Made by a program: the position numbers and the translations under genes. Positions 1-9,187 of a stretch of 64,000 nucleotides of DNA are shown piece by piece; the stretch's first letter is position 1; each line of letters begins with the position of its first letter. Origin of the DNA: Bacteroidota bacterium (GTDB lineage Bacteria; Bacteroidota; Bacteroidia; Cytophagales; Cyclobacteriaceae). The notes beneath the pieces were generated by a model, which made no database searches, had not been told where the DNA came from, and saw only the letters and a list, made by a program, of their open reading frames with translations. The stretch lies in NCBI GenBank assembly GCA_018267275.1, contig JAFDYV010000004.1, forward strand, positions 496,001-560,000. The letters are read 5' to 3'.

Positions 1-1580
1 TCTATTGATTTTTGAAGATCTTTTGCCTGGGTGACGCTCTCTTCAATTTTGGTTTCAGTTCTTTGCTGGGATTTTGATATCTGGGTTACCAACTCTTCGG
101 TAGCGGGTAATGCAAAAACATAACTGGCAGATCGTGAGGATTTTCGTCCGTTTACACCATCATTGTCCCACACCTGCAAATAGTAAGTTATCCGGTCTCC
201 GGGTTTCAGGCGTAGTGAGTCAACCGACCATTGATAAAAGAAGTTCTGCTGAGCGTTTTGCGAAGTCAAAGGTATGTCGATAGCCTTCTCGGCTCCTTCT
301 TGGTTGCCTGTGGTAATTTGGTATTTCAGTTTGAGCTCATTGATGCCGTAATCGTCCGTAAGCTGGCCACCTAACAGCACATTTTTGAACAAGATTGAAT
401 CGCGCAGGTTGTCTACCGTGATTTGCGGAACTTGGTCCTTTATGACGCTGATAGAATACGAGATTGGCTCTTTGTTTTTGCTTTTTTCATTCTCCAGCGT
501 CACGGCATACTGCTCCGGGTTGTTGATGTTCTTCGAAAATCCAAACGCACCCTCGTCAATCAGCTGCATGTTGTTCGGTGCGCCATCGCTAAAGCTGATC
601 TGCGCTTTGGTGGTGAACTGAGTGCCAATTTTCCAGGTGATCTTTGTTCCTTCTGGCACTTCCAAGTTGCCAGCGTTGGTTAGTTGTTCGGCCTTGCGTT
701 GTAGGTAACTTGGGTATTGGAGTTGCACATTGATTTGGTTTACCTCTGGGCGGTTGATCACCGCAATGGTAAACGGCTTTGAAAAAAATCCAGAAGCTTC
801 AAACTGAATGGTGGCGCTATTCTGCATTCGCTCAAATGTGTAAGCGAATTTTCCAACGGACAGTTGTTCCATCTTTCTGCGCTGTGCACCATTCACTATG
901 AAGGCTGCTTCGGGCAGAGCCTCGCCTTCCAACGAAAGTTGAAGTGTGAAGTCTTCATTGAAAAATGCTGAGAGCGATTGGTTTTCTACAACAAATTGAA
1001 AGGGTGCCTGGGGAGAAAACTCTTGGTTGAACTGCACGATGCGCTGGGCGCTTTGAGTAAAAATGCCGCTGTTGACGAAGAGCAAAACCAAGATGACGCC
1101 AAACGGAATCAAAAGGAATTTCAAGTAACGCTTGTTCTCTCGTAGGTCAATAGCTGAATCAAAAGCTACATTCTGAAAAGACGAAACCTTTTGCGCGATG
1201 CCTGCGTCTACCAGCGGGCTAGAGGCTTGTTGATGAGCAAGCTGTAAAACGTTGAGGAGCTTATCGCCAATGTTGGGGAAATAGCGGCCAATCATTTTGG
1301 CGCTGTCTTCTTCACCAAGACCCCGTTTGTACAGCCACCAGCGCAACGGCTCGCGCAAGAAAAGAAAAAGACAAAATGCAACCGTTAAGAAAAAGCAAAC
1401 AAACAGCATCAGCCGAAGCCCCTTGCCTAGCCACAGGTTGTACTCGACCAGCGATGCAAAGAGAAAATACCCCGCCAACAGCGCGACCGTAAGGATGCTG
1501 CCGCGCACAAACAAGTTCAGGTAGTACTTGCGTTTAAATGCCGATACCTTGGATTGAATTTGCTGAACCCCTTCGCCCAT
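1..1580 (-). CDS. DUF4175-type large membrane protein, C-terminus outside window
   Basis: The reading frame starts with ATG at 1580 and stays open through position 1, so only about 526 N-terminal codons are present. Hydrophobic segments lie near residues 26-46, 56-76 and 163-180, followed by a long extracytoplasmic region of beta-rich, Ig-like character. The region nearest the window edge begins a charged, Gln/Glu/Lys-rich stretch that looks like coiled coil. This layout matches the DUF4175 family of Bacteroidota, whose function is unknown. No strong promoter was found upstream. Family assignment is from recall of the layout and sequence style, not a search. Confidence 0.75.
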   Translation of the reverse strand, partial: MGEGVQQIQSKVSAFKRKYYLNLFVRGSILTVALLAGYFLFASLVEYNLWLGKGLRLMLFVCFFLTVAFCLFLFLREPLRWWLYKRGLGEEDSAKMIGRYFPNIGDKLLNVLQLAHQQASSPLVDAGIAQKVSSFQNVAFDSAIDLRENKRYLKFLLIPFGVILVLLFVNSGIFTQSAQRIVQFNQEFSPQAPFQFVVENQSLSAFFNEDFTLQLSLEGEALPEAAFIVNGAQRRKMEQLSVGKFAYTFERMQNSATIQFEASGFFSKPFTIAVINRPEVNQINVQLQYPSYLQRKAEQLTNAGNLEVPEGTKITWKIGTQFTTKAQISFSDGAPNNMQLIDEGAFGFSKNINNPEQYAVTLENEKSKNKEPISYSISVIKDQVPQITVDNLRDSILFKNVLLGGQLTDDYGINELKLKYQITTGNQEGAEKAIDIPLTSQNAQQNFFYQWSVDSLRLKPGDRITYYLQVWDNDGVNGRKSSRSASYVFALPATEELVTQISKSQQRTETKIEESVTQAKDLQKSI

Positions 1581-1687
1581 GTGCTAACAACGAGATGTGT
1601 AGAGATATAGTTTAGCAAGATAGGATTCAACAAGCCGAAACGCAAGCTGCGGATAGAATGCAGCCTTTGACAAGCAGAAATGGGAAT

Positions 1688-2194
1688 TTAGAAACTAAAA
1701 ACTTTGCTCAAGAGATACAAAGCCATCAAACAAAGAGGCACCGTACGCATGAGCAGCTGGCTGACTAATTTATTCCCTTTCAAAAACGCAATGCCCAACA
1801 TAACGTTTACAATGGCTAGCGTTCCCCCACCTAACAGCAGTATTTGCTCTTGACCCTTCATTGCTTGCAGGTAAAACAAAATTCCCAAAGTAGTCACAGA
1901 GCATCCTATCCAACCCACTTTTGGCGCGATGGTTTGAAGCACCAAATCAAACATCCCGAATTTAGGGTCGCCATCCGCTGGCTTTTCCTCCGCATACGAC
2001 TGTGGTTTATATGCACGCAAAAAGTAAATGGCAGCCAATGAACCCAATGACAAAGTCAGCAGTTGAGCACCATTGCCTTTTTCAAAACGGTTTAGTAGCA
2101 ATGCGATGATGGCTGCAGCGAGCAGCACTCTTTCAGCTAGGCCAATAATTTTGTACAGCTTTTCTGCGAAAGGCGAAGTTTTATATTCTGCCAT
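1688..2194 (-). CDS. Small four-helix membrane protein, unknown function
   Basis: A 168-residue protein with about four hydrophobic segments (near residues 20-36, 44-60, 92-110 and 118-160) separated by a short charged loop that includes EEKPADGDPK. It starts five bases after the stop of the M20 amidohydrolase gene, so the two are probably co-transcribed. I do not recognise a family. Because it is encoded behind an exported peptidase-like enzyme it may serve that enzyme or be an unrelated passenger; nothing in the sequence decides this. Confidence 0.7.
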   Translation of the reverse strand: MAEYKTSPFAEKLYKIIGLAERVLLAAAIIALLLNRFEKGNGAQLLTLSLGSLAAIYFLRAYKPQSYAEEKPADGDPKFGMFDLVLQTIAPKVGWIGCSVTTLGILFYLQAMKGQEQILLLGGGTLAIVNVMLGIAFLKGNKLVSQLLMRTVPLCLMALYLLSKVFSF

Positions 2195-2199
2195 GCCGA

Positions 2200-3498
2200 T
2201 TACTTTTTATACAAATACTCAGCCGTCAAACTTAACATTGCACGCAGCCCTGTCACCAACCCGCTTTCGTCAATGTAAAAGTCAGGCGTGTGGTGCGCAG
2301 CCGTTTTGTTGGGGTCTGCATTTAGGGGCATGCCACCTACAAAAAAGAAGAAGCCAGGAACCTTTTGTGCGTAGAATGAAAAGTCTTCTGCGCCCGTCAC
2401 CGCAGGAATGATTTTAGCTTTCTCTTTTCCGGTAACGCGCTCGATGTAAGGAGCTGCCCAGGCAGTAAGTTTAGGATCGTTGTAAGTAACCGGATAGAGC
2501 TTGGTGATTTCCACTTCTGCTTTTACGCCCATGCCGGTGGCAATGTTTTCGGTAATCTGTTTAATCCGCTCATGCACCAAATCTTGCATTTTGCTATCGA
2601 GTGTGCGGATGGTGCCCTGCATTTCTACCGTCTCCGGGATGATGTTTCTGCGCACCCCGCCCGTTATCTTACCAATGGTAACTACTGCCGCTGCATTTGT
2701 TAACTCTAAGTTGCGGCTAACAATGGTTTGAAGTGCAGTCACGATTTGTGCGGAAGCAACGATCGGGTCCGCTCCATTCCAAGGCGCTGCGCCATGGGTT
2801 TGCCGGCCGGTTAATTTGATGTTCAAGTTATCAACGGCTGCCATCTCGCCCTCCGGCCGATAGGTAATTGTGCCAACAGGAGTGAGTGAATTGATATGCA
2901 AGCCAAACGCGGCTTCTACTTTGGGATTGTCGAGCACACCCTCTTTCACCATTAATGCGGCACCGCCTTCTTCGCCATCAGGCGCACCTTCTTCGGCAGG
3001 TTGAAATAGAAACACAATCGTTCCTTTCAAATCACCTTTGTTCTTCGCCAAAATTTCTGCCGCGCCCATCAAAATGGCGATATGTGTATCGTGCCCACAA
3101 GCATGCATCACACCCACTTCTTGACCTTGGTATTCGCTTTTTGCCTTGGAGGCAAACGGCAACGAATTTCTTTCCACTACCGGTAATCCATCAATATCTG
3201 CCCGAAGTGCCAACACAGGCCCGGGTTTGCCTGTGCGCAAAATGCCAACCGCACCTGTTTTTGCCACGGGGTATTTTACTTCTAAGCCTAATGCCTTTAA
3301 ATGTTCGGCAATTTTTGCACCGGTCTTAAACTCGCGGTTGGAGAGTTCTGGATTTTGGTGGAAGTGTCTACGCCAATCAATGACTTTACTTTCCAGTGCT
3401 TTCGCCTGTTGGTCTAGCGCAGAAAGAAGTTTGGGGTTGGCTTGTGAAAACGTTTGAATCGAAATAAGGCAGAGAACGAAAAATAAAAATTGACGCAT
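2200..3498 (-). CDS. Exported M20D-family amidohydrolase (N-acyl amino acid or peptide hydrolase)
   Basis: This 432-residue protein begins with a signal peptide of about 20 residues ending near SQA and carries the M20 metal-site motifs: ADIDGLP, HACGHDTH, the catalytic PAEEG, a conserved HINS histidine segment, and the C-terminal TGAEDFSFY and AHHTPDF blocks. The M20D group (hippurate hydrolase, IAA-amino acid hydrolase, carboxypeptidase Ss1) removes an acyl group from amino acids or trims peptides using two metal ions. The signal peptide places it in the periplasm, unlike many cytoplasmic homologues. It heads a probable two-gene operon. A TACTTTTA box (minus strand, 3522-3529) about 23 bases before the start is a possible -7 element. 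The substrate cannot be read from sequence. Confidence 0.9.
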   Translation of the reverse strand: MRQFLFFVLCLISIQTFSQANPKLLSALDQQAKALESKVIDWRRHFHQNPELSNREFKTGAKIAEHLKALGLEVKYPVAKTGAVGILRTGKPGPVLALRADIDGLPVVERNSLPFASKAKSEYQGQEVGVMHACGHDTHIAILMGAAEILAKNKGDLKGTIVFLFQPAEEGAPDGEEGGAALMVKEGVLDNPKVEAAFGLHINSLTPVGTITYRPEGEMAAVDNLNIKLTGRQTHGAAPWNGADPIVASAQIVTALQTIVSRNLELTNAAAVVTIGKITGGVRRNIIPETVEMQGTIRTLDSKMQDLVHERIKQITENIATGMGVKAEVEITKLYPVTYNDPKLTAWAAPYIERVTGKEKAKIIPAVTGAEDFSFYAQKVPGFFFFVGGMPLNADPNKTAAHHTPDFYIDESGLVTGLRAMLSLTAEYLYKK

Positions 3499-3655
3499 GA
3501 TGACTTGAGTTTAGGTTCGGATAAAAGTAGAAATTGGCAGGTTGAAAGCAAAATGGAATTACAGCAGGGGTTTTGCCACAGATGAACAGTGATTATGTCC
3601 TCGCTGAAATATCAGGCTGATTAATAACGTTTAACTGCTGCAAAGTCTATTCTGC

Positions 3656-3663
3656 TAACTTTG
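3656..3663 (+). promoter_or_regulatory. Possible -7 element for the AraC gene
   Basis: TAACTTTG fits the Bacteroidota -7 consensus TAnnTTTG and lies only seven bases before the ATG at 3671. If transcription starts five to seven bases downstream, the mRNA would be almost leaderless. The -33 region is weak (GTTTAA rather than TTTG). Confidence 0.35.
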
Positions 3664-3670
3664 TTTCGTC

Positions 3671-4771
3671 ATGCTCAATCCACTAGACATCATCATTTTA
3701 CTGGGCGCCATTCAAGGCTTCATCATTAGCGCGTTGCTTTATTTCAAGAAAGAAAAGTTGTATGCCAATAAACTATTGGCTGCGCTCCTTTTGCTTATTT
3801 CGCTGGCCTGCTTGAATTTGTATTTGCTCAACATACAAATTACGAAAGACTCCACGTTTTGGAGCATCTTCTCACTGATTGTTCCAATGGTGATCGCCAT
3901 GCCCATTGGCCCGTTGATTTATTTTTACGTTCAATCACTTCAATCCCCTGTCTTCAAACTCAATCGCTCTCATCGCATTCATTTTTATTCGGTTATAATT
4001 GACCTGTTGCCAGGCTTCATCGGCATTGTTTTTGTGTTAGGAGCGATGTTGCATTGGATTGACAAAAGTGATTTCAATCGCTGGGGAAATTTTCTCGACA
4101 GCTATAATACCTACGCTGATTTTCCCCGTTGGCTTTCCGCTAGTATTTATATTGCCTTTGCTTGGAAAAAGTTGAATGACTTCAAACAACCCGAAGCCGC
4201 AGTGTGGCCGAAGCAATTTGTCATTGGCTTAGGCATTTTTCAGCTAATTTGGGTGGTGCATTTGATTCCGTATTTGATACCCTCACTTTCGGATGCGTTA
4301 TTGGAGTGGGTCGGATGGTATCCGATTTACATTCCATTAGCAGTGATGGTGTATTGGCTTGGCTTCAATGGTTACTTAAAAGTACGACCACAAAGTACAC
4401 GAACGATTGACCCTGTAACTGCAAACAAAACACTTAAAGTATTGCAAAAAGTAATGCAACAGGACCGAATTTATTTGAATCCTGAATTAACACTCAACGA
4501 TGTCGTGAAGGTCACAGGCATCCCTCAAAAAACTATTTCGGCTGTGTTGAACCAGCATGCCGGGAAAAGCTTTAATGAATTTGTGAATGAATATCGCGTG
4601 GAGGAAGTAAAGAGACGTTTATCGGGTTCGTACCCTGAACACCTGACCATAACGGGTATTGCTTTTGAGTGTGGATTTAATTCACAAGCCACTTTTCAGC
4701 GGACGTTCAAACAGTTCACGGGCGTATCGCCTACGGAGTTTATGACTCAACAATCCCTCAAAACCGCATAA
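3671..4771 (+). CDS. AraC-family regulator with membrane-spanning N-terminal half
   Basis: The N-terminal two thirds of this 366-residue protein (to about residue 245) is made of roughly seven hydrophobic segments. The C-terminal ~110 residues form an AraC/XylS helix-turn-helix pair: the second helix-turn-helix carries the family signature ITGIAFECGFNSQATFQRTFK followed by TGVSPTEF. This layout, a 7TM-like sensor joined directly to an AraC DNA-binding domain, is common in Bacteroidota and suggests direct control of promoters by an extracytoplasmic or membrane signal. It is followed by a perfect palindrome and then by the acetamidase/S41 unit on the same strand, which is the obvious candidate target. 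The link to that target is inference. Confidence 0.9.
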   Translation: MLNPLDIIILLGAIQGFIISALLYFKKEKLYANKLLAALLLLISLACLNLYLLNIQITKDSTFWSIFSLIVPMVIAMPIGPLIYFYVQSLQSPVFKLNRSHRIHFYSVIIDLLPGFIGIVFVLGAMLHWIDKSDFNRWGNFLDSYNTYADFPRWLSASIYIAFAWKKLNDFKQPEAAVWPKQFVIGLGIFQLIWVVHLIPYLIPSLSDALLEWVGWYPIYIPLAVMVYWLGFNGYLKVRPQSTRTIDPVTANKTLKVLQKVMQQDRIYLNPELTLNDVVKVTGIPQKTISAVLNQHAGKSFNEFVNEYRVEEVKRRLSGSYPEHLTITGIAFECGFNSQATFQRTFKQFTGVSPTEFMTQQSLKTA

Positions 4772-4777
4772 ATCAGC

Positions 4778-4797
4778 ACTCAAATCTAGATTTGAGT
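4778..4797. promoter_or_regulatory. Perfect 20-bp palindrome, candidate operator or weak terminator
   Basis: ACTCAAATCTAGATTTGAGT equals its own reverse complement over all 20 bases. It lies six bases after the AraC stop codon and 47 bases before the next gene. It has no loop and no following T tract, which speaks against a simple intrinsic terminator and favours a binding site for a dimeric protein. Confidence 0.5.
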
Positions 4798-4844
4798 AGA
4801 ACCACGCATTTGCTGCACGTTATTTTGCCATTTAAAGGAACGAT

Positions 4845-5834
4845 ATGAAAAATGCGCTGGCATTAGCTCTGATTTTGTCAACACTGACGACAGTTGCTCA
4901 ACCGAAGCGGATTGAATACAAACCGACCGCGTACTACAGAAACTTCTCCCACAAAATACCCGCGGTGCTTAGGGTCTCGCCTGGTGACACTTTGGTAAGT
5001 GAGACGGTTGATGCAGGCGGGTTTGACAAAACAGGTAAACAAGTTGCAGAGGGAGGAAACCCGCAAACTGGACCATTTTATATAGAAGGCGCCATGCCTG
5101 GAGATGTATTGTCTGTTACCTTGACCAAGGTCTCGTTGAATCGAGACTACGCAACTACGGTAGAAACATTCGTAAAGCGAAGTCTCCCCTTTGATGTTAT
5201 CAAACCGGTTTTTGCACGAAATGGAAGATTGGTTAAATGGACATTAGACAAAAAAGAGGGTTATGCTTATCCTCAAACCACTCACGAACATCTTAGCAAT
5301 TTCAAAGTTCCCCTTGCACCATTTATGGGATGTGTTGGGGTAGCTGCTCCAATAAAAGATAAAGAGCCATTGACCTATTTCGCTGGTCAATTCGGTGGTA
5401 ACATGGACTTCAATAAAGTCAGGCAAGGAACAACAATCTATCTGCCCGTATTTCACGAAGGCGCACTTTTATACATAGGTGATGCTCACGCCCTGCAAGG
5501 TGATGGTGAAATAACGGGCGATGCCTTGGAGACATCCATGGACTTTTCGCTTGTAACGAAAGTTATCAAATCCAGTGAATTGAAAATCAGTTTCCCTAGA
5601 ATGGAGGATGACGAATACATGATGGCAATGGCCACCGCAAAGACAATGGAAGAAGCGTTGAAATTGGCAACACTTGGATTGCTGGAGTGGGTGCAAAAAG
5701 ACTTCAACCTTACCCTCAACGAAGCCACACAAGTACTGGGTACTTCAATTGAATATCGAATCCCCACGTTGGCAGGCCCAAAAATTGAAATAGTTGTCAC
5801 GCTAAAAAAGGAAATACTAAAAACGTTGAAATAA
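4845..5834 (+). CDS. Acetamidase/formamidase family protein, exported
   Basis: A signal peptide (about residues 1-18, ending VAQ) precedes a 310-residue domain of the FmdA/AmdA family. Recognisable family segments are PGDTLVSET, TGPFYIEGAMPGDVL, the HEHLSNF and APFMGCVGVA region, QFGGNMDF, and GDAHALQGDGE, which is near-invariant in formamidases and acetamidases and holds metal-site residues. Known members hydrolyse formamide or short aliphatic amides to ammonia and the acid; many Bacteroidota homologues are exported and uncharacterised. The stop codon is followed directly, with no gap, by the ATG of the S41 peptidase gene, so the two are almost certainly one transcript. Confidence 0.88.
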   Translation: MKNALALALILSTLTTVAQPKRIEYKPTAYYRNFSHKIPAVLRVSPGDTLVSETVDAGGFDKTGKQVAEGGNPQTGPFYIEGAMPGDVLSVTLTKVSLNRDYATTVETFVKRSLPFDVIKPVFARNGRLVKWTLDKKEGYAYPQTTHEHLSNFKVPLAPFMGCVGVAAPIKDKEPLTYFAGQFGGNMDFNKVRQGTTIYLPVFHEGALLYIGDAHALQGDGEITGDALETSMDFSLVTKVIKSSELKISFPRMEDDEYMMAMATAKTMEEALKLATLGLLEWVQKDFNLTLNEATQVLGTSIEYRIPTLAGPKIEIVVTLKKEILKTLK

Positions 5835-7349
5835 ATGCCTTACACTCGCCAGCTGATTTTTGCTTTCCTGTTTTGTCCGCTTGTTGGCTTTGCGCAAACC
5901 GATACGTTGGCCTCTAAAGTTCTCTCAGCTGAGCAGATGCGGCAAGACTTTAACTACCTGCGAAGGCTACTGATTGAAACGCACCCAGGCCTCTATCGCT
6001 ATACACCGAAAGTAAAAATGCAGTCGAAGCTGGATAGCATTTACAATTTATTGGATAGACCCTTACCTTTTTATGAATTCTACAAAATCATTACTGCGTT
6101 GGCATCAGACATACGCTGTGCTCATACCAATGCTCTACCCAATGCTAATTTAAATGGTTACATCGGGAGCATCCAGTCGTTTCCGTTTTTCATGTTCACA
6201 ATCGGTGGCAAGCCGTATGTCATATTCAATGGGAGCACGGATACGCAGGTTACTTTGGGATATGAGTTGACGACCATCAACGGGCACGCTATCGATAGTG
6301 TGATGAGTGTAATCAAGCAACACTATTGGTCAGATGGGTTTATCGAAACGTCAAAGAACACGGCCTTGCAGGGTGGCTTGTTTTGCTTGTTTTACTACGC
6401 ATTAATTGAGCGACCCGACCAATTTCGATTGGAGTTTAAGGATTTGAATGGACAAGTTTATCGAACAACGGTGCCGGCACAAAAATATGGCGTCACCGAA
6501 CGAGCCTATGTCAAAAACAAAATCAACAAGAAGGCCAATCAACTCTACAACCAAAGACATAAAAAACCCTGGCGACTATATTTTCCCAACGATGCTCCGT
6601 CCACCGCACTCTTGCGTTTCGATGCTTTTGGCGGCAAAGGCATGAATACCGGAGAGGAGGCCAAATTGGGCATGCGGAAATTTATGGATGAATCCCTTAA
6701 GAAAATTAATACCAAGAACTGTACGAACCTGATAGTTGATGTGAGGAGCAACTCGGGCGGGTGGGACAACCAAGGCATTGAACTATTCACCTACTTAATG
6801 AAGCAAGATTCGGCTGTCCGATACTACCGAAAGATGCACGCCATAACGGATAGCTCTGAATTCCTGGGATTTTCTGATCTATCAGCAGACGACAAAAAGA
6901 ATATAAAAAAGCAGTTAAAGAAAGGACTAGATGGTACTTTTTCATTACTGCAAGAATTTTCTCCTGACTTGCTGCCACAACAACCAAAACCAAATCGATT
7001 TAAGGGTAACATTTACATTTTGCAAAATGAACGTTCCTATTCCACAACCTCTGAGTTTTTGGCAGCCTGCAAGGCGTATCAAGTCGGTACGATAGTGGGT
7101 ATAGAAGCAGGTGGAGCGTACGAAGGAGGGAATGGGGGCAGCTTTATTCACGTAAACTTGCCGCATTCAAAAATTCAGGTGGGCACACCTTTGGTTTACT
7201 ATAATAATGCCACCCGACCCGGCTATGAGGTCGGGCGGGGCGTTATGCCCGACCACATAGTAGAAGTGCAACCAAAAGACTTAGTTAACAACTTTGACCG
7301 GCAGATGGCGTTTGTAAAAAGCCTTATCACAAGCAAAGAAAAAAAATGA
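5835..7349 (+). CDS. Exported S41-family peptidase
   Basis: This 504-residue protein has a signal peptide ending near GFAQ and an N-terminal helical region with the 'LIETHPGLYRYT' style opening usual in Bacteroidota S41 proteins. The C-terminal peptidase core contains LIVDVRSNSGG and NERSYSTTSEF, the latter holding the likely serine nucleophile, plus GTIVG and a closing PGYEVGRGVMPDH block. S41 enzymes are serine peptidases of the tail-specific protease type; this subclass lacks an obvious PDZ domain. It directly abuts the acetamidase gene. It ends 15 bases before the stop of the convergent ABC exporter gene. Its substrate is unknown. Confidence 0.88.
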   Translation: MPYTRQLIFAFLFCPLVGFAQTDTLASKVLSAEQMRQDFNYLRRLLIETHPGLYRYTPKVKMQSKLDSIYNLLDRPLPFYEFYKIITALASDIRCAHTNALPNANLNGYIGSIQSFPFFMFTIGGKPYVIFNGSTDTQVTLGYELTTINGHAIDSVMSVIKQHYWSDGFIETSKNTALQGGLFCLFYYALIERPDQFRLEFKDLNGQVYRTTVPAQKYGVTERAYVKNKINKKANQLYNQRHKKPWRLYFPNDAPSTALLRFDAFGGKGMNTGEEAKLGMRKFMDESLKKINTKNCTNLIVDVRSNSGGWDNQGIELFTYLMKQDSAVRYYRKMHAITDSSEFLGFSDLSADDKKNIKKQLKKGLDGTFSLLQEFSPDLLPQQPKPNRFKGNIYILQNERSYSTTSEFLAACKAYQVGTIVGIEAGGAYEGGNGGSFIHVNLPHSKIQVGTPLVYYNNATRPGYEVGRGVMPDHIVEVQPKDLVNNFDRQMAFVKSLITSKEKK

Positions 7350-7363
7350 AAAAGACAATGAAG

Positions 7364-9142
7364 CTACTGTTCCCCGGTCTTTTCCTGCTGGTGCCGCCAC
7401 ATCTCTTGAAAAATTGCACTGCGGCCTTTCAAGTCTTCAAAAGTGCCTTCATCGGCAATACGGCCGTTTTTCAATACATACACGTAATCGAAATAGCTTA
7501 GTAAATATAATCGGTGCAAGCTTGATACAATTGCTTTCCCTTCGCATTCTTTAAAAAGCTTTTCATATATCTGAATTTCCGTTTTTGGATCGACACTGCT
7601 GGTGGGCTCATCTAGCAAAATAATGTCGCAACTTTTGGCCGCTAAGATGCCGCGCGCCAATGCCAGCCGTTGCTTTTGTCCGCCCGAAAGATTAACGCCC
7701 TTTTCTTGAATGCTAGATTGCAAACCCTTGGGTAATTGATGAACTACTTCTGTAAAGTGAGCCGTTTCACACACGGCCATGATTTCCTTTTCATCGAAAG
7801 GCAGACCGAGCGTGATGTTGTGCTCAATGGTGTTCTCAAAGATTTCCGGCTCTTGCGGGAAAAGCGTGACAATGCTGTGTAGCGAATCAATACTTGCTGT
7901 CGTCTTATCGTCTATTCTTAAAACCAAGTCTTTTTCAGGTTCGTATAACCCGCGCAACAGGGCCATGAGTGTGCTTTTGCCGCTTCCGCTCTCCCCAATC
8001 AGGGCAAGGCGTTTGCCTTTTTCAATGTTGATTGATATGTGATGCAGGCTTTGGGCTTTTTCTTCTGATGAGTAACTTTCTTTGTGCGAAAAGTTCAGAT
8101 TTTCAATCGATATTTTTTTCCATTTCTCAGGTAGGTTGCTTGCGCCATCTGGCAAGTGGTGTTGTTGGTAAGCTTCTGAAATTGAGCGAGCCGTTTGCAC
8201 GTTGGTGTTGTACTGAACAATTTGTGTGTACTGCCAGGCGACATCGTGAAACACGCTGGTGAACTGATTGACAAAACCAATTAAAGTCACCAACCCGCCC
8301 AAAGCAAACACGTGACCAGGCAAGGTGTTTTGATAAACGTAGCCAACAATGTTTACACAATAAATTACCACTACCAACATATCAGCCACAAACCATTTCC
8401 ACTCATTTATCTTTACCGATCTCATAAAAGGAGAATACACATCTCTTACTTTCTCGAGTAAGCTTTTCTCCATGCGTTTTTCTAAGCGCAATGTGATAAC
8501 CGTAATAATGTTGGAGAGACTATCAAACAGTGTGCTTGACACCACGTGCTCCCTTTCATTGGTGTCGTCAACGGATTTGATAAAAGGTTTGTCGAACTTA
8601 AAAATAATCCACACCGTAATCGCACCCAACACAATGCCGATGCCACCGAACAAAGGCGAGAACAACAACATAGCCACAAATGAAGACACGAACTTCGTAA
8701 GCGCATACAAGTACATGAATCCGTTCTGAAAGAAATCTTTCAAAGCCTCGTAAGCCTTGCGTATGCGATTGATGGTGGCACCGCTATGATTGTCTTGCTG
8801 CCATTTCACGGGCAGGTGAAGTGTTTGGTGGTACAGCTCCTGCAAAAAGTTGCGACTAAGATTAAATGCCAACTTGCGCTCCAATACACGGGCGGGCCCG
8901 TGCAACGCCCACTCTGCCAAGCGAAGCAAAAAGTAGAGGCCTGCATAAAGCAAAGCATATTTCAGTTGGTCGGTGCCGCCCTGCACCGCATCGATGAACC
9001 AACCGTACAGCAGAGGTGCCACAGCAAAAGTGCCACTCGCCAAAATGAACAGAGAATAAACCAGAATGTATTGCTTCTTCTCATGCTTGGCATACCGCCA
9101 AGCAGTTTTCATCAAAGAGAGGTACGGGTTAGACATTGCCAT
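7364..9142 (-). CDS. ABC transporter, fused permease and ATPase (exporter type)
   Basis: A half-size type IV ABC exporter of 592 residues. The N-terminal ~310 residues contain about six transmembrane helices of an ABC_membrane domain. The ATPase domain shows Walker A GESGSGKST, signature LSGGQKQRLALARG, Walker B IILLDEPTSSVD and H-loop SSLHR. Such proteins work as homo- or heterodimers; substrates range from lipids to peptides and drugs and cannot be told here. Two ATGs are available (MAMSN); the first sits directly against a TAACTTTA promoter-like box, so translation may start at the second (9136). It is transcribed alone. Confidence 0.93.
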   Translation of the reverse strand: MAMSNPYLSLMKTAWRYAKHEKKQYILVYSLFILASGTFAVAPLLYGWFIDAVQGGTDQLKYALLYAGLYFLLRLAEWALHGPARVLERKLAFNLSRNFLQELYHQTLHLPVKWQQDNHSGATINRIRKAYEALKDFFQNGFMYLYALTKFVSSFVAMLLFSPLFGGIGIVLGAITVWIIFKFDKPFIKSVDDTNEREHVVSSTLFDSLSNIITVITLRLEKRMEKSLLEKVRDVYSPFMRSVKINEWKWFVADMLVVVIYCVNIVGYVYQNTLPGHVFALGGLVTLIGFVNQFTSVFHDVAWQYTQIVQYNTNVQTARSISEAYQQHHLPDGASNLPEKWKKISIENLNFSHKESYSSEEKAQSLHHISINIEKGKRLALIGESGSGKSTLMALLRGLYEPEKDLVLRIDDKTTASIDSLHSIVTLFPQEPEIFENTIEHNITLGLPFDEKEIMAVCETAHFTEVVHQLPKGLQSSIQEKGVNLSGGQKQRLALARGILAAKSCDIILLDEPTSSVDPKTEIQIYEKLFKECEGKAIVSSLHRLYLLSYFDYVYVLKNGRIADEGTFEDLKGRSAIFQEMWRHQQEKTGEQ

Positions 9143-9187
9143 AAAGTTAGCAACGAAGCGCGCAAGTCAAACTCCTGAACAGCAAGG

